Assembly (NCBI RefSeq): GCF_018327685.1 | Contig: NZ_BNEL01000001.1 | Location: 2,666,001 to 2,730,000, forward strand | DNA: 64,000 nucleotides | Reading direction: 5' to 3' | DNA from: Streptomyces sp. TS71-3 | GTDB taxonomy: Bacteria > Actinomycetota > Actinomycetes > Streptomycetales > Streptomycetaceae | Shown: positions 25,410-33,303 of the stretch, piece after piece | Numbering within the stretch: the stretch's first letter is position 1 | Layout of the letters: each line of letters begins with the position of its first letter | Program-made: the position numbers and the translations under genes | Notes under the pieces: model-generated | What the model was told of the DNA's origin: nothing | Databases searched by the model: none | The model's input: the letters and a program-made list of their open reading frames with translations, nothing else

Positions 25410-25502
25410 ATGGCGGATCAGAGGAAGAACTGCGAACACGATGTTCCCTGGGGCAAGAAGCACTGCGCGAAATGCAGGCGCCGGGTCTACGCCGGGGCGT
25501 GA
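25410..25502 (+). CDS. 30-aa Cys/His peptide (possible zinc-binding)
   Basis: A 30-codon ORF with GGGGAG 11-12 nt upstream. The peptide is basic and holds C8-x-H10-x8-C19-x2-C22 plus H18, a compact potential zinc site. The 46-aa protein at 35208-35348 has the matching pattern C-x-H-x9-C-x2-C, supporting both as members of one small family linked to XRE regulator modules. It ends 17 nt before the dyad at 25519. I recognise no named family. Confidence 0.5.
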   Translation: MADQRKNCEHDVPWGKKHCAKCRRRVYAGA

Positions 25503-25518
25503 CCTGTGCCGCGGTGTG

Positions 25519-25540
25519 CGTGCAAGTTCGCGCACATTCC
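25519..25540. promoter_or_regulatory. Dyad element upstream of the DUF6879-XRE operon (copy 1)
   Basis: GTGCAAGTTCGCGCAC followed by ATTCC matches 20 of 22 positions of the element at 27207-27228. GTGC/GCAC arms make it dyad-symmetric. It lies 70 bp before the first gene of the regulator operon. It is a probable binding site of the XRE protein encoded at 26355-27203. Confidence 0.6.
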
Positions 25541-25610
25541 TGGCGGATGGGGCGGCGTCGCGCGCAATCTCAGACAAGGTGCTCGTTCACACAGACGGAA
25601 AGGACTGATC

Positions 25611-25835
25611 ATGGCACTGCACATGTTGGGCAAGGATCCGGAGAGCCCTGACGGCAAGTCCCCCACCGTGTACCTCGACGACGAAACCGGCAACTACATT
25701 TTGCAGGGCTGGAAGGTGACAGACCCCGCACGGCTTGGGCAGATGGACATCCCCGAGCACGAGACCGTGATCGAATTCCCTGTGCGCATGATGCAGTTCT
25801 TCCCGGAGGTGAAGGGTGCCGCAACCGACTCTTGA
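25611..25835 (+). CDS. Small conserved actinobacterial protein (74 aa)
   Basis: A 74-aa acidic protein that contains SPTVYLDDETGNYILQGWKV and ends just after EFPVRMMQFF. It resembles small proteins encoded next to DUF6879 and XRE genes in many Streptomyces genomes, with no known biochemical role. No signal peptide, TM segment or metal motif is seen. GGAAAGGA lies before the ATG. It overlaps the DUF6879 gene by 20 nt, so the two are translationally coupled. A regulatory dyad lies 70 bp upstream. Confidence 0.75.
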   Translation: MALHMLGKDPESPDGKSPTVYLDDETGNYILQGWKVTDPARLGQMDIPEHETVIEFPVRMMQFFPEVKGAATDS

Positions 25836-26340
25836 AGATCGTCTGCGAGCCTGCGAGCGGTCAGCTCTGCACCTGGAGATGAGGGACGGCTACATGCCCT
25901 CCGACCGCCGTTACGTTGCCTGGCAACAGGGCCAGCGTGACGCGCCGGAGGACATCGACCCGCAGCTGCGCCCCTGGCTCGGAGTCATCGTGGAGACGGT
26001 CGGCCGAGGAGTCGACGTTCGCCGGGCTCGGATCGTGTCCGAGCCGGTGAGCGACTACATCCGGTTCGAGCACCACGTCACCGCGGGAAATGTCGCGGCG
26101 GGCGAGTCCGTCCGATGGCTACCCCGCCGCCAGGCATCCGACCTGGCACTTCCGGGCAACGACTTCTGGTTGTTCGATCACAGCCTCGTCGTCTTCCTCC
26201 ACTTCGACGGTAACGGCGAGCTGGCCCCGGACGGAGACGAAGAGGTCAACACGGAGCCGGCCGTGGCAAAGCTGTGCGCGTCGGCCTTCGAATCCGTGTG
26301 GGAGCGTGCCGTGCCCCACGCGGAGTACCGGTTCGCCTGA
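25816..26340 (+). CDS. DUF6879-family protein
   Basis: A 174-aa cytoplasmic protein of the DUF6879 type, recognised by the opening pattern in which an acidic/aromatic helix is followed by SALHLEMRDGYMPSDR, the central RRARIVSEPVSDYIRFEH and the C-terminal NDFWLFDHSLVVF. The family always sits with XRE/DUF397-type regulators and may be an effector or antagonist of the regulator; its activity is unknown. The GTG start lies inside the preceding gene and the XRE gene begins 14 nt after its stop, so the three form one operon. Confidence 0.8.
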   Translation: MPQPTLEDRLRACERSALHLEMRDGYMPSDRRYVAWQQGQRDAPEDIDPQLRPWLGVIVETVGRGVDVRRARIVSEPVSDYIRFEHHVTAGNVAAGESVRWLPRRQASDLALPGNDFWLFDHSLVVFLHFDGNGELAPDGDEEVNTEPAVAKLCASAFESVWERAVPHAEYRFA

Positions 26341-26354
26341 CGGGTCCGTGAAGC

Positions 26355-27203
26355 GTGCCCTCATCGTCGTCCAGCGTTCAGCAGGCTCGGCAAGCCTTCG
26401 GCCTGCGCCTGCGGGAGATCCGCAAGGACGCTGGACTGACGGCGAGGGAGCTGGCCCGGCGGGCCGGTTGGCATGAATCGAAGTGCTCGCGCCTGGAGCA
26501 CGCGAGAACGCCGCCGTCCGACAACGACATCCGGTCTTGGGCGCTGCACTGCGACGCTCAGGATCAGATCGAGGACCTGATCGCCACGGCGCGCGGCATC
26601 GAGGGCATGTACATCGAGTGGCGGCGCGTGGAGCGCGCCGGGCTCAAGCAGGTCCAGGAGTCCGTGGCGCCCCTCGTCGAACGAACGCGCCGTTTTCGCT
26701 CCTACCAGTCCTGGGTCGTCCCGGGGCTACTTCAGACCGCCGCGTACACCAAGGCTGTGCTGGAGACCATCACCGCGCTTCGCGACGTGCCGGACGACGT
26801 CGACGACGCGGTGCAGGTGCGCATCGAGCGTCAGCAGGCGCTGCACTCCGGTCGCCAGCGCTTCGCCATGCTCCTGGAGGAGTGGGTACTGCGCACGATC
26901 ATCGGCAACGCGGAGGTCATGGCTGGTCAGCTCGGACATCTGATCTCCGTGGCAACCCTGCCGTCGGTGAGCCTGGGCGTGATCCCGCTGGGCACCCCTC
27001 GGGGCAAGGGCTGGCCCGTCGAGTCCTTCACGATCTACGACGAGGAACAGGTCAACGTGGAGCTGGTGTCCGCACACCTGACGGTCACCTCTCCGAGCGA
27101 GGTGGCCGAGTACAGCAAGGCATTCGCCGCGCTGGCCGATATCGCCGTCTATGGTGCGCAGGCGCGAGGACTCATCACGGCCGCCATCGACGCACTCAGG
27201 TGA
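26355..27203 (+). CDS. XRE-family regulator with DUF5753 domain
   Basis: A 282-aa regulator. The N-terminal HTH (about residues 10-65) reads FGLRLREIRKDAGLTARELARRAGWHESKCSRLEH. The remainder is a DUF5753 domain with the marker IPGLLQT-like segment WVVPGLLQTAAYTKAVL and the strand-rich C-terminus VSLGVIPLGTPRGKGWPVESFTIYDE. Such proteins are WhiJ-like DNA-binding regulators. It is the last gene of its operon. A dyad element found before that operon is repeated 4 bp after this stop codon, ahead of the lanthipeptide genes, so it probably regulates both. Confidence 0.9.
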   Translation: MPSSSSSVQQARQAFGLRLREIRKDAGLTARELARRAGWHESKCSRLEHARTPPSDNDIRSWALHCDAQDQIEDLIATARGIEGMYIEWRRVERAGLKQVQESVAPLVERTRRFRSYQSWVVPGLLQTAAYTKAVLETITALRDVPDDVDDAVQVRIERQQALHSGRQRFAMLLEEWVLRTIIGNAEVMAGQLGHLISVATLPSVSLGVIPLGTPRGKGWPVESFTIYDEEQVNVELVSAHLTVTSPSEVAEYSKAFAALADIAVYGAQARGLITAAIDALR

Positions 27204-27206
27204 CGT

Positions 27207-27258
27207 CGTGCAAGTTCATGCACATTCCTTGTCCAGTGCATACGCGCCTCCGTACGGT
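27207..27258 (+). promoter_or_regulatory. Dyad element (copy 2) and promoter before the lanthipeptide locus
   Basis: GTGCAAGTTCATGCAC (27208-27223) is a GTGCA-N6-TGCAC dyad, nearly identical to 25519-25540. TTGTCC (27229-27234) and TACGGT (27253-27258), 18 bp apart, could be the -35 and -10. The promoter would read into 27414 and the precursor gene at 27832. Confidence 0.55.
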
Positions 27259-27413
27259 CCTTGAGCAGCGGGAATTCCGATCCCCGCCACTGCCGCCGCC
27301 GCCCACCGAAACTCTGGCCACGGCTTCCCTGGAGTCCGGCGCCACGCGTCGCCGCCTTCAGGCGCACCCCGCGTCCGAACGGCTCTCTGTTCCCGTATGA
27401 GGAGACCTGCGCC

Positions 27414-27586
27414 ATGTTCTGCGTCCGCTGCCGTCAGCCGATCGGGGAGAACGAGCCATTCCGGACTTCCGGGCCAATGTTCGTCACTACCGTCATGAGG
27501 TCTGCCTGGAGGACGTCCAGACCGGCATAGAGACCGTCCGGCTGTCGCGAATACCGGGGTGGCTGCGGCTGCCGACCGCGGCCTGA
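27414..27586 (+). pseudogene. Small Cys-rich protein gene, apparently frameshifted
   Basis: ATG 27414 follows GAGGAGACC and opens MFCVRCRQPIGENE, a CxxC start typical of small Streptomyces zinc-ribbon proteins. That frame runs to 27530 without further ligands. Switching frame near 27463 gives DFRANVRHYRHEVCLEDVQTG and a stop at 27586, supplying H and C residues that would complete a CxxC...H..C site. This suggests a one-base indel, programmed shifting or a read error. If expressed in the first frame, the product is a 38-aa peptide. Bases 27587-27831 show nothing else supportable except AAGGAG before the precursor gene. Confidence 0.4.
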
Positions 27587-27831
27587 GTCCCTCGGTCCTC
27601 GCTGGCTGGCGCGCGTCTGCCAGAACCGTGCCACCTCGGGCTTGCTCGACGCCGTTCCCCTGGACTGCCCGGCCCGCTACGGGAAGCCGATCGTTCCCCC
27701 GCGGTGACGACGCAGCGGGCGGGGCTCTCACCTCTTTCTGGCATCCAGTTCGCCGGGCCGGCGGAGACCACCGCGGTCCCCGCCGGGTCCGGAGCCTGCA
27801 CCACCACAGCCCATTGCCATAAGGAGCCTGC

Positions 27832-28011
27832 ATGACCGTGCAAATCGACAGTTCGGCTACTCCCGAGCAGCCGGCCGCCGACACCGACGACGACCCGTTC
27901 CAGCTCGACATCACCTTCATCGAGAACACGCCGGCAACCGAGACCGTGCTGATGTGCAGCACCGGTGACAACTGCGGAAGCTCCTGCCCGAGCGCCTGCA
28001 CCACGTCGTAA
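27832..28011 (+). CDS. lanA: FxLD-family class I lanthipeptide precursor
   Basis: A 59-aa precursor with AAGGAG 6 nt upstream. The leader (about residues 1-41) is acidic and contains PFQLDI at 22-27, the F-x-L-D motif that defines the family. The C-terminal core is rich in modifiable residues: Cys at 42, 48, 52 and 56; Ser/Thr at 43, 44, 50, 51, 54, 57, 58 and 59; and a single Asp, D46, in TGDNC. Up to four lanthionine or methyllanthionine rings are possible. D46 is the only core carboxylate available to the locus methyltransferase. The leader cleavage site is not obvious, and no dedicated protease gene is nearby. The lanB gene follows after 79 nt. Confidence 0.87.
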   Translation: MTVQIDSSATPEQPAADTDDDPFQLDITFIENTPATETVLMCSTGDNCGSSCPSACTTS

Positions 28012-28090
28012 CACGCCGTCCGCCGGTGTGGGTCGGACGGATCGCCTCCGCCCGACCCACACCCTTCCAGCCAAGAACGGAGTCCGGATT

Positions 28091-30127
28091 ATGACGCGCT
28101 TACGACAGAACCTGTACAGGGGGACGGGCCAAGGGATGCTGCGCGCTGCGGCGCACCTCTCCGAGCCGGTCATGCCGCCCTGGCCGGGGCCTGCGGCTTC
28201 GCTCGTGCACTGGCGTTCGTGGCTGGCCGCGGTGTGGGCCGATGACACATTCCGGCGGGCTGTGTCGAGCGCGAGCCCGGACCTGGAACGCCAGGTCCAG
28301 TCGATCATCGATGGCCGCTCACCGAAGGTGCGCCGGGTGCGACGTGCGGCGCTGGCCATCGCCCGGTATGCGATCAGGTACGCGCGGCGCTCTACCCCGT
28401 TCGGCCTGTTCGCGGGCGTTGCGCTGGTCGAGTTCGGCGACATGGCCGAGGTACGAGTCGGGGACCGGCACCAGGCGGTCAGCAGGCCGGATCCGGTGGC
28501 CCTGGATGCCGCGGTCACCGGCTGGGAGGGCGACGGCGCGCGGATGGCCGACGTTGACGTATGCGTGAACAATCTTGTTCAGCAGCGAGACGGGCGGGTT
28601 CACGTTCCGTCCCAGGGGGCCTCGGAGTTCTCGTTGGCGCTGACGCCCGCGGTCGCGCTCGTCCTCGACGTGGCCCGATCACCGATCCGGTACTCGGACC
28701 TGGCGGAGAAGCTCGCCGCAGAGCTTCCGGGGACGGCTGACCATCACAGGGCCGGTCTGCTTGCGCAACTTCTACGGGTGCGCTTGCTGCGGTCCGCACT
28801 GCGCGCTCCCGCGACCGTCGTCCACCCCACGGACGTCCTTCCCTCCACCTTGCGAGAGGAGATTCGGAACACCTCGTCGGCGACGGATCTGAGGCTGGAC
28901 GCCACGGTCCGGCTCCCGAGCGCGGTCCTGACGGAGGCGGAGACCGCTGCGACCGTCCTGGCCCGGATCGCTACGCATCTGAGCGGCACCCCGGCATGGC
29001 GTCGCTGGATCGCGCAGTTCGCCGAGCGCTACGGCGAAAGCACCGAGGTGCCCCTGAACCTGGTGCTGGACCCCGAGAAGGGCTTGGGCTTTCCCGACGG
29101 GTTCGGCCACGTGTCCGAGCCGCCACGCCCCATGACGCGGCGGGACCGACTGCTGCTGGGGTTCGCGGGTGCTGCCGTGGCCGAAGGCGCTCGCTCGGTG
29201 CCACTGCCCCCTGCGCTGATCGAAGAGTTGGAGGCCGCCGCAGGCAAGCCCGCCGGCACCGCGCCGCATCTCGAACTGGCGGTGTCCGTCAACGCCCGCT
29301 CGACGCAGGCTCTGGAACGTGGGAACTTCCGACTCCAGGTGTCCACCGTCTCTCGCTCGGCCGGCTCGATGACGGGCCGGTTCTGGCACCTGTTCCCGAA
29401 TGCAGGCATGGTGTGCGCCGACCTGCCCACAGTCGAAGCCGGCGCGGAGCTGGCCCAGCTCTCCTTCCACCCCGGTCGCGTCCCGGCCGACCTGCTCACC
29501 CGCGTCCCGCGCGTGCTGCCCCGACTGGTCAGCGTCGGCGAGTTCCGTCAGCCGGAGGAAGGCGTGCTGTTCCCCTCCGACCTGGCCATCGGCATCCGTG
29601 ACAGCCGCCCCTACCTTGCCGACGCCGTCACCGGCACGCACCTCGAACTGCTCGCGCCGACTGCCCTGAACTTCCTATGGAACAACTACACGCCTCCGCT
29701 GGCGCGCTTCCTCGTCGAGATCAGCCGGGCCACGACCCCGCAGGTGACCTCGTTCGACTGGGGTGCGGCGTGGACGCTGCCCTTCACTCCGGCCGTGCGC
29801 TACCGCCGCTCGACCTTGGTGGCCGCACGATGGAAGGTACGGGCCAGGGACTTGCCCAGCCGGACGGTGAGGCTGGATGAGTGGGCCGGGCAGTTACACG
29901 GCTGGATGGCCCGCTTCCGCGTACCGGACCGCGTGCTGCTGACCGAGGACGATCAACAGCTTCCACTCGACCTGCACCAGAACATGCACCTGGACCTGCT
30001 GCGTGCTCACCTCGATGCCAGCCCGACCGGCATCGCGACCCTCCATGATGCGCCTGGTCCAGAGGCTGACGGATGGATCGGCGGTAGGGCCCACACCCTC
30101 GTCCTTCCCATGGAGGCGCGCTCATGA
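28091..30127 (+). CDS. lanB: Lantibiotic dehydratase, LanB N-terminal (glutamylation) part
   Basis: A 678-aa protein matching the N-terminal domain of class I LanB dehydratases, recognised by RRAALAIARYAIRYARRSTPFGLFAGVALVEFG and the later SLVSVGEFRQPEEG-like region. This part transfers glutamate from glutamyl-tRNA to core Ser/Thr. The elimination (SpaB_C-like) domain is absent and is instead fused to the methyltransferase encoded two genes downstream, so the dehydratase is split. Codon 4 (28100-28102) is TTA and codon 602 (29894-29896) is TTA, the rare leucine codon read by the bldA tRNA. The ATG at 28091 has GGAG about 9 nt upstream. The stop overlaps lanC (ATGA). Confidence 0.88.
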   Translation: MTRLRQNLYRGTGQGMLRAAAHLSEPVMPPWPGPAASLVHWRSWLAAVWADDTFRRAVSSASPDLERQVQSIIDGRSPKVRRVRRAALAIARYAIRYARRSTPFGLFAGVALVEFGDMAEVRVGDRHQAVSRPDPVALDAAVTGWEGDGARMADVDVCVNNLVQQRDGRVHVPSQGASEFSLALTPAVALVLDVARSPIRYSDLAEKLAAELPGTADHHRAGLLAQLLRVRLLRSALRAPATVVHPTDVLPSTLREEIRNTSSATDLRLDATVRLPSAVLTEAETAATVLARIATHLSGTPAWRRWIAQFAERYGESTEVPLNLVLDPEKGLGFPDGFGHVSEPPRPMTRRDRLLLGFAGAAVAEGARSVPLPPALIEELEAAAGKPAGTAPHLELAVSVNARSTQALERGNFRLQVSTVSRSAGSMTGRFWHLFPNAGMVCADLPTVEAGAELAQLSFHPGRVPADLLTRVPRVLPRLVSVGEFRQPEEGVLFPSDLAIGIRDSRPYLADAVTGTHLELLAPTALNFLWNNYTPPLARFLVEISRATTPQVTSFDWGAAWTLPFTPAVRYRRSTLVAARWKVRARDLPSRTVRLDEWAGQLHGWMARFRVPDRVLLTEDDQQLPLDLHQNMHLDLLRAHLDASPTGIATLHDAPGPEADGWIGGRAHTLVLPMEARS

Positions 30128-31194
30128 CAGCGGCGACCCCGCCTGGGACTCAGGATCTGTCCGAGGGTGTCCTCGGAGTAGCGCTGCTGCACATCGAACG
30201 CGGTGATCTTCCCTCCGCCCACAACAGCCTGGAGCACGCGGTTGCCGAGGGCGTGAGCGCAGGAGCCAACGCCTCGCTCTTCCACGGCGCCCCGGCACTG
30301 GAGTTCGTGCTCAGCTGCGCCGGACGCGCTGACCGGGACGTCCGCAACGTCGTCGATCGCATGGTGACTGTCCGACTGGCCGCGGCACACTGGCGGCGGG
30401 CTTCTGGCGCCCTGCCGTATCTCGGAGAGTTCGACCTCATCCGCGGTCTGACGGGGCTGGCCGCCCTGCTGCTGACCCGCGGCGGGGTTCCGGCGTTGCT
30501 GAAAGAGATCTTGTCCTACCTCGTCTCGCTGTCACGGCCGGTCTACATCGAAGGCCGTGACCTGCCGGGGTGGTGGTCGCAGTCCGGGCCCGCTGACGAG
30601 GAGATGGACGGGGGACACGGCAACAACGGCGTCGCTCACGGTATCGCCGGGCCCTTGGCCGTGCTGTCCCTCGCCACGCGGCACGGCATCCGGGTGCCGG
30701 GGCAGCACGACGCCATCGAGGTCTTCGCGCACTGGCTGGACACGTACGGCTGCTGCTACTGGACCACCCAGGACGAGCTGACAGATCCCGAGCCACCCAA
30801 GCCAGCGCCGACGCGTCCGTCCTGGTGCTACGGCCCGCCCGGCATCGCCCGGGTGCAGCAGCTCGCCGCGCTCGCGCTGGGCGACCCGGCCCGACGGCTC
30901 GCGGCAGAGGACACCATCGCGAGCGCACTCTCCGACGCAGCGCACCTCGACCGGATCAGGGACGCCTCGCTGTGCCACGGATGGGCCGGCCTGGTGACCC
31001 TCGTCCGTGCCGTTGCCGACGACAGCACTGCTCCCAGCCGGTTCACACCGCTGATCGACGACCTGACCACCCGCCTCGCCGCTGACCTGGCGCATCTGCC
31101 CAAGCCCGGATTCATGGAGGGCCGTGCCGGCGCGCAACTGGCTCTGGACGGCACGAACAGCACCGGCTGGACCAGAGCCCTGCTGATCACTTGA
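30124..31194 (+). CDS. lanC: LanC-like lanthionine cyclase
   Basis: A 356-aa LanC-family protein. Zinc ligands are readable: Cys in SWCYGPPG and Cys-His in LCHGWAG. The family helical-toroid motifs GGHGNNGVAHGIAGPLAVLSLA and the C-terminal PGFMEGRAGAQLAL are also present. It would catalyse Michael-type addition of core cysteines to dehydroalanine or dehydrobutyrine. Translation is coupled to lanB by a 4-nt overlap. The methyltransferase gene begins about 50 nt downstream. Confidence 0.9.
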   Translation: MTAATPPGTQDLSEGVLGVALLHIERGDLPSAHNSLEHAVAEGVSAGANASLFHGAPALEFVLSCAGRADRDVRNVVDRMVTVRLAAAHWRRASGALPYLGEFDLIRGLTGLAALLLTRGGVPALLKEILSYLVSLSRPVYIEGRDLPGWWSQSGPADEEMDGGHGNNGVAHGIAGPLAVLSLATRHGIRVPGQHDAIEVFAHWLDTYGCCYWTTQDELTDPEPPKPAPTRPSWCYGPPGIARVQQLAALALGDPARRLAAEDTIASALSDAAHLDRIRDASLCHGWAGLVTLVRAVADDSTAPSRFTPLIDDLTTRLAADLAHLPKPGFMEGRAGAQLALDGTNSTGWTRALLIT

Positions 31195-31244
31195 CGTCGG
31201 TCGGCGTACGGACCGAGCCCACTCATGAGGAACGCCCACGAACC

Positions 31245-33299
31245 ATGGACATCGACGACGAGAACCTTCCGATCACCGCCGAGAACGACTGGTGGCACGC
31301 CATCGTGTCGTTTCCGGACGGCACCGGAGTGAGCCCGCAGGCCGCCCACGCGCTCTCGACCGCCCTGCACGACCAGCGATTTCACTTCCTGCGCAAAGAC
31401 GGCGGGCTGAGGCTACGCACCGAGCACTCCGCGGCAGAGCTGCTGAACGGTCTCGTAGCCTCCCAGCACGTCAGCGGCTGGGTCAGCGGCGTCTACGAGC
31501 CGGAGACCGAAGCCTTCGGCGGCCCCGAGGGCATGGACGTCGCACATGACGTGTTCTGCGCCGACAGCCGTGCCGCCCTGGCCGAGGTCGGCAGTACGGG
31601 AGCCAGAGAACGTTGTGTTCTGCTGCTCTCCGCCATGATCCGGTCAACTGGTCTCGACCCGTTCGAAGCAGGCGATGTCTGGGCGAGACTCAGCACCCTG
31701 CGGCCCCCCGTCACCCCGCCCACCGGTCTGGCTCGCGATCGGGCCATCACCGCCATGCGACGCCTGATGAACGCCGACGCGGCCCGGCGGCCGGACGCGG
31801 AACCCGGATGGGCCGAACGGGTCGCCGCCTTCGAAGAGACCGGCCGTCAGCTCCGCCGACTCGCCGCCCAAGGGTGGTTGATACGGGGCTTGCGCGCCGT
31901 CCTCGCCCATCATGCGATCTTCGCCTTCAACCGCGCAGGAGTACCTGCCGACGAGCAGGCCGCCACCGCGTGGCTCGCTCGTCAGGTCGCCTTCAGCGCA
32001 GGCGAAGCCGCCGACGTGTCCATCCACCGGTCCGCCTCGCCGGACCCTGACCTCGCTCGAATGGAGATCACCGTGCCACCCGCCACCGACCCCGCCGAAC
32101 TGCGTGAAGCCCTCGTCACCCGCCTCGTCGACAGCGGCCATCTGCGCACCCCCGCCGTCGTCGACGCCTTCCGCACCACCGAACGCCACCGGTTCCTCCC
32201 TGGCGTTGATCTCCACAAGGCATACATCGAGGACGCTGTGCCCACCAAGCACGACGAGAACGGCGAGATGATCTCCTGCATCTCCGCACCATCGATCGTC
32301 GCCACCCAGTTGGAGCAGATGGGCGTCCAGCCCGGCCACAAGGTCCTGGAAGTCGGAGCGGCCACGGCCTACAACGCCTGCCTCCTGAGTGAACTCGTCG
32401 CCCCCAGCGGCCATGTGTGGACCGTGGACGTCGACCAGGACCTCGTCACCGGCGCCCAGAAGAACCTCGCCGAGGCCGGCGCCTCGAACGTGACCGCGCT
32501 CCTGGGCGACGGCGCCGCCGGCCTTCCCGTGTACGCGCCCTTCGACCGCATCCAGTTCACGGTCGGCGCCGGCGACGTACCCGTGAAGATCCTGGATCAG
32601 CTCACCCCCGGCGGACGCCTGATCATTCCGATGCGCATCCGCGGCAGCATCTCCCGCAGCTTCGCCTTCGAACGGGACGGCAGCACCTGGAAGACCGTCT
32701 CCTGCGAGATGGCCACCTTCGTGCCCCTGCGCAAGGGCGTCTGCAACGACCTCTACACCCTGGTTCCCATGGACGGCGAGGGCAACGTCCGCCTGGAGAC
32801 CTTCAGCGAGCAGGAGGTCGACCGCGACGCGATCCGCACCGTCCTCGACCAGGAGCAGGCCAAGGTCCACACAGGCGTGAAGTTCCGCCAAGGCGACCCG
32901 TGGGAGTGGCTGTACCTCTACCTTGCCTCCGTGCTCCCCAACGGTCTGTCCCGCATGCCCGGCCAGCGCCCCGGCTTCACCCCGCACTTCGGCTGGGGGT
33001 CCATGGCCGCACTCGACGGCGAAAGCCTGGCCTACTTGACCATCCGCCAGGGCGAGGACGGAGGCGGCCGGTACTGGGAGATCGGCGTCATCGGCCACGG
33101 CCCACACGCCGCCGAGCTTGCCGACCGCGTCGCGGGCGAGATCCGCGACTGGAACGAGGGCTGGGGCAACACCGCGCCGGAGCCCAGCTTCCGAATGGCC
33201 GTCGGCGACACCCGCGACCAGCTCACGCCCTCCGACCCGCGCTTCGTCATCGACAAGACCTACAGCCGTCTTGTCGTCGACTGGCCGCGCGAGGCATGA
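31245..33299 (+). CDS. FxLD-system methyltransferase fused to a LanB elimination domain (LanSA-like)
   Basis: A 684-aa two-part protein. Residues about 1-260 resemble the thiopeptide-type/SpaB_C elimination domain (NDWWHAIVSF near the start, RSTGLDPFEAGDVW in the middle), which removes glutamate to form dehydroamino acids. Residues about 270-480 form a protein-L-isoaspartate O-methyltransferase domain with the AdoMet motif VLEVGAATAYNACLLSELV and DRIQFTVGAGDVP. The last 200 residues are family-specific. Related OlvSA-type enzymes methylate a core Asp, producing an aspartimide and then isoaspartate. ATG 31245 is preferred; a TTG at 31191 is also open. The next gene begins 4 nt after the stop. 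Confidence 0.87.
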   Translation: MDIDDENLPITAENDWWHAIVSFPDGTGVSPQAAHALSTALHDQRFHFLRKDGGLRLRTEHSAAELLNGLVASQHVSGWVSGVYEPETEAFGGPEGMDVAHDVFCADSRAALAEVGSTGARERCVLLLSAMIRSTGLDPFEAGDVWARLSTLRPPVTPPTGLARDRAITAMRRLMNADAARRPDAEPGWAERVAAFEETGRQLRRLAAQGWLIRGLRAVLAHHAIFAFNRAGVPADEQAATAWLARQVAFSAGEAADVSIHRSASPDPDLARMEITVPPATDPAELREALVTRLVDSGHLRTPAVVDAFRTTERHRFLPGVDLHKAYIEDAVPTKHDENGEMISCISAPSIVATQLEQMGVQPGHKVLEVGAATAYNACLLSELVAPSGHVWTVDVDQDLVTGAQKNLAEAGASNVTALLGDGAAGLPVYAPFDRIQFTVGAGDVPVKILDQLTPGGRLIIPMRIRGSISRSFAFERDGSTWKTVSCEMATFVPLRKGVCNDLYTLVPMDGEGNVRLETFSEQEVDRDAIRTVLDQEQAKVHTGVKFRQGDPWEWLYLYLASVLPNGLSRMPGQRPGFTPHFGWGSMAALDGESLAYLTIRQGEDGGGRYWEIGVIGHGPHAAELADRVAGEIRDWNEGWGNTAPEPSFRMAVGDTRDQLTPSDPRFVIDKTYSRLVVDWPREA

Positions 33300-33303
33300 C
33301 CCG

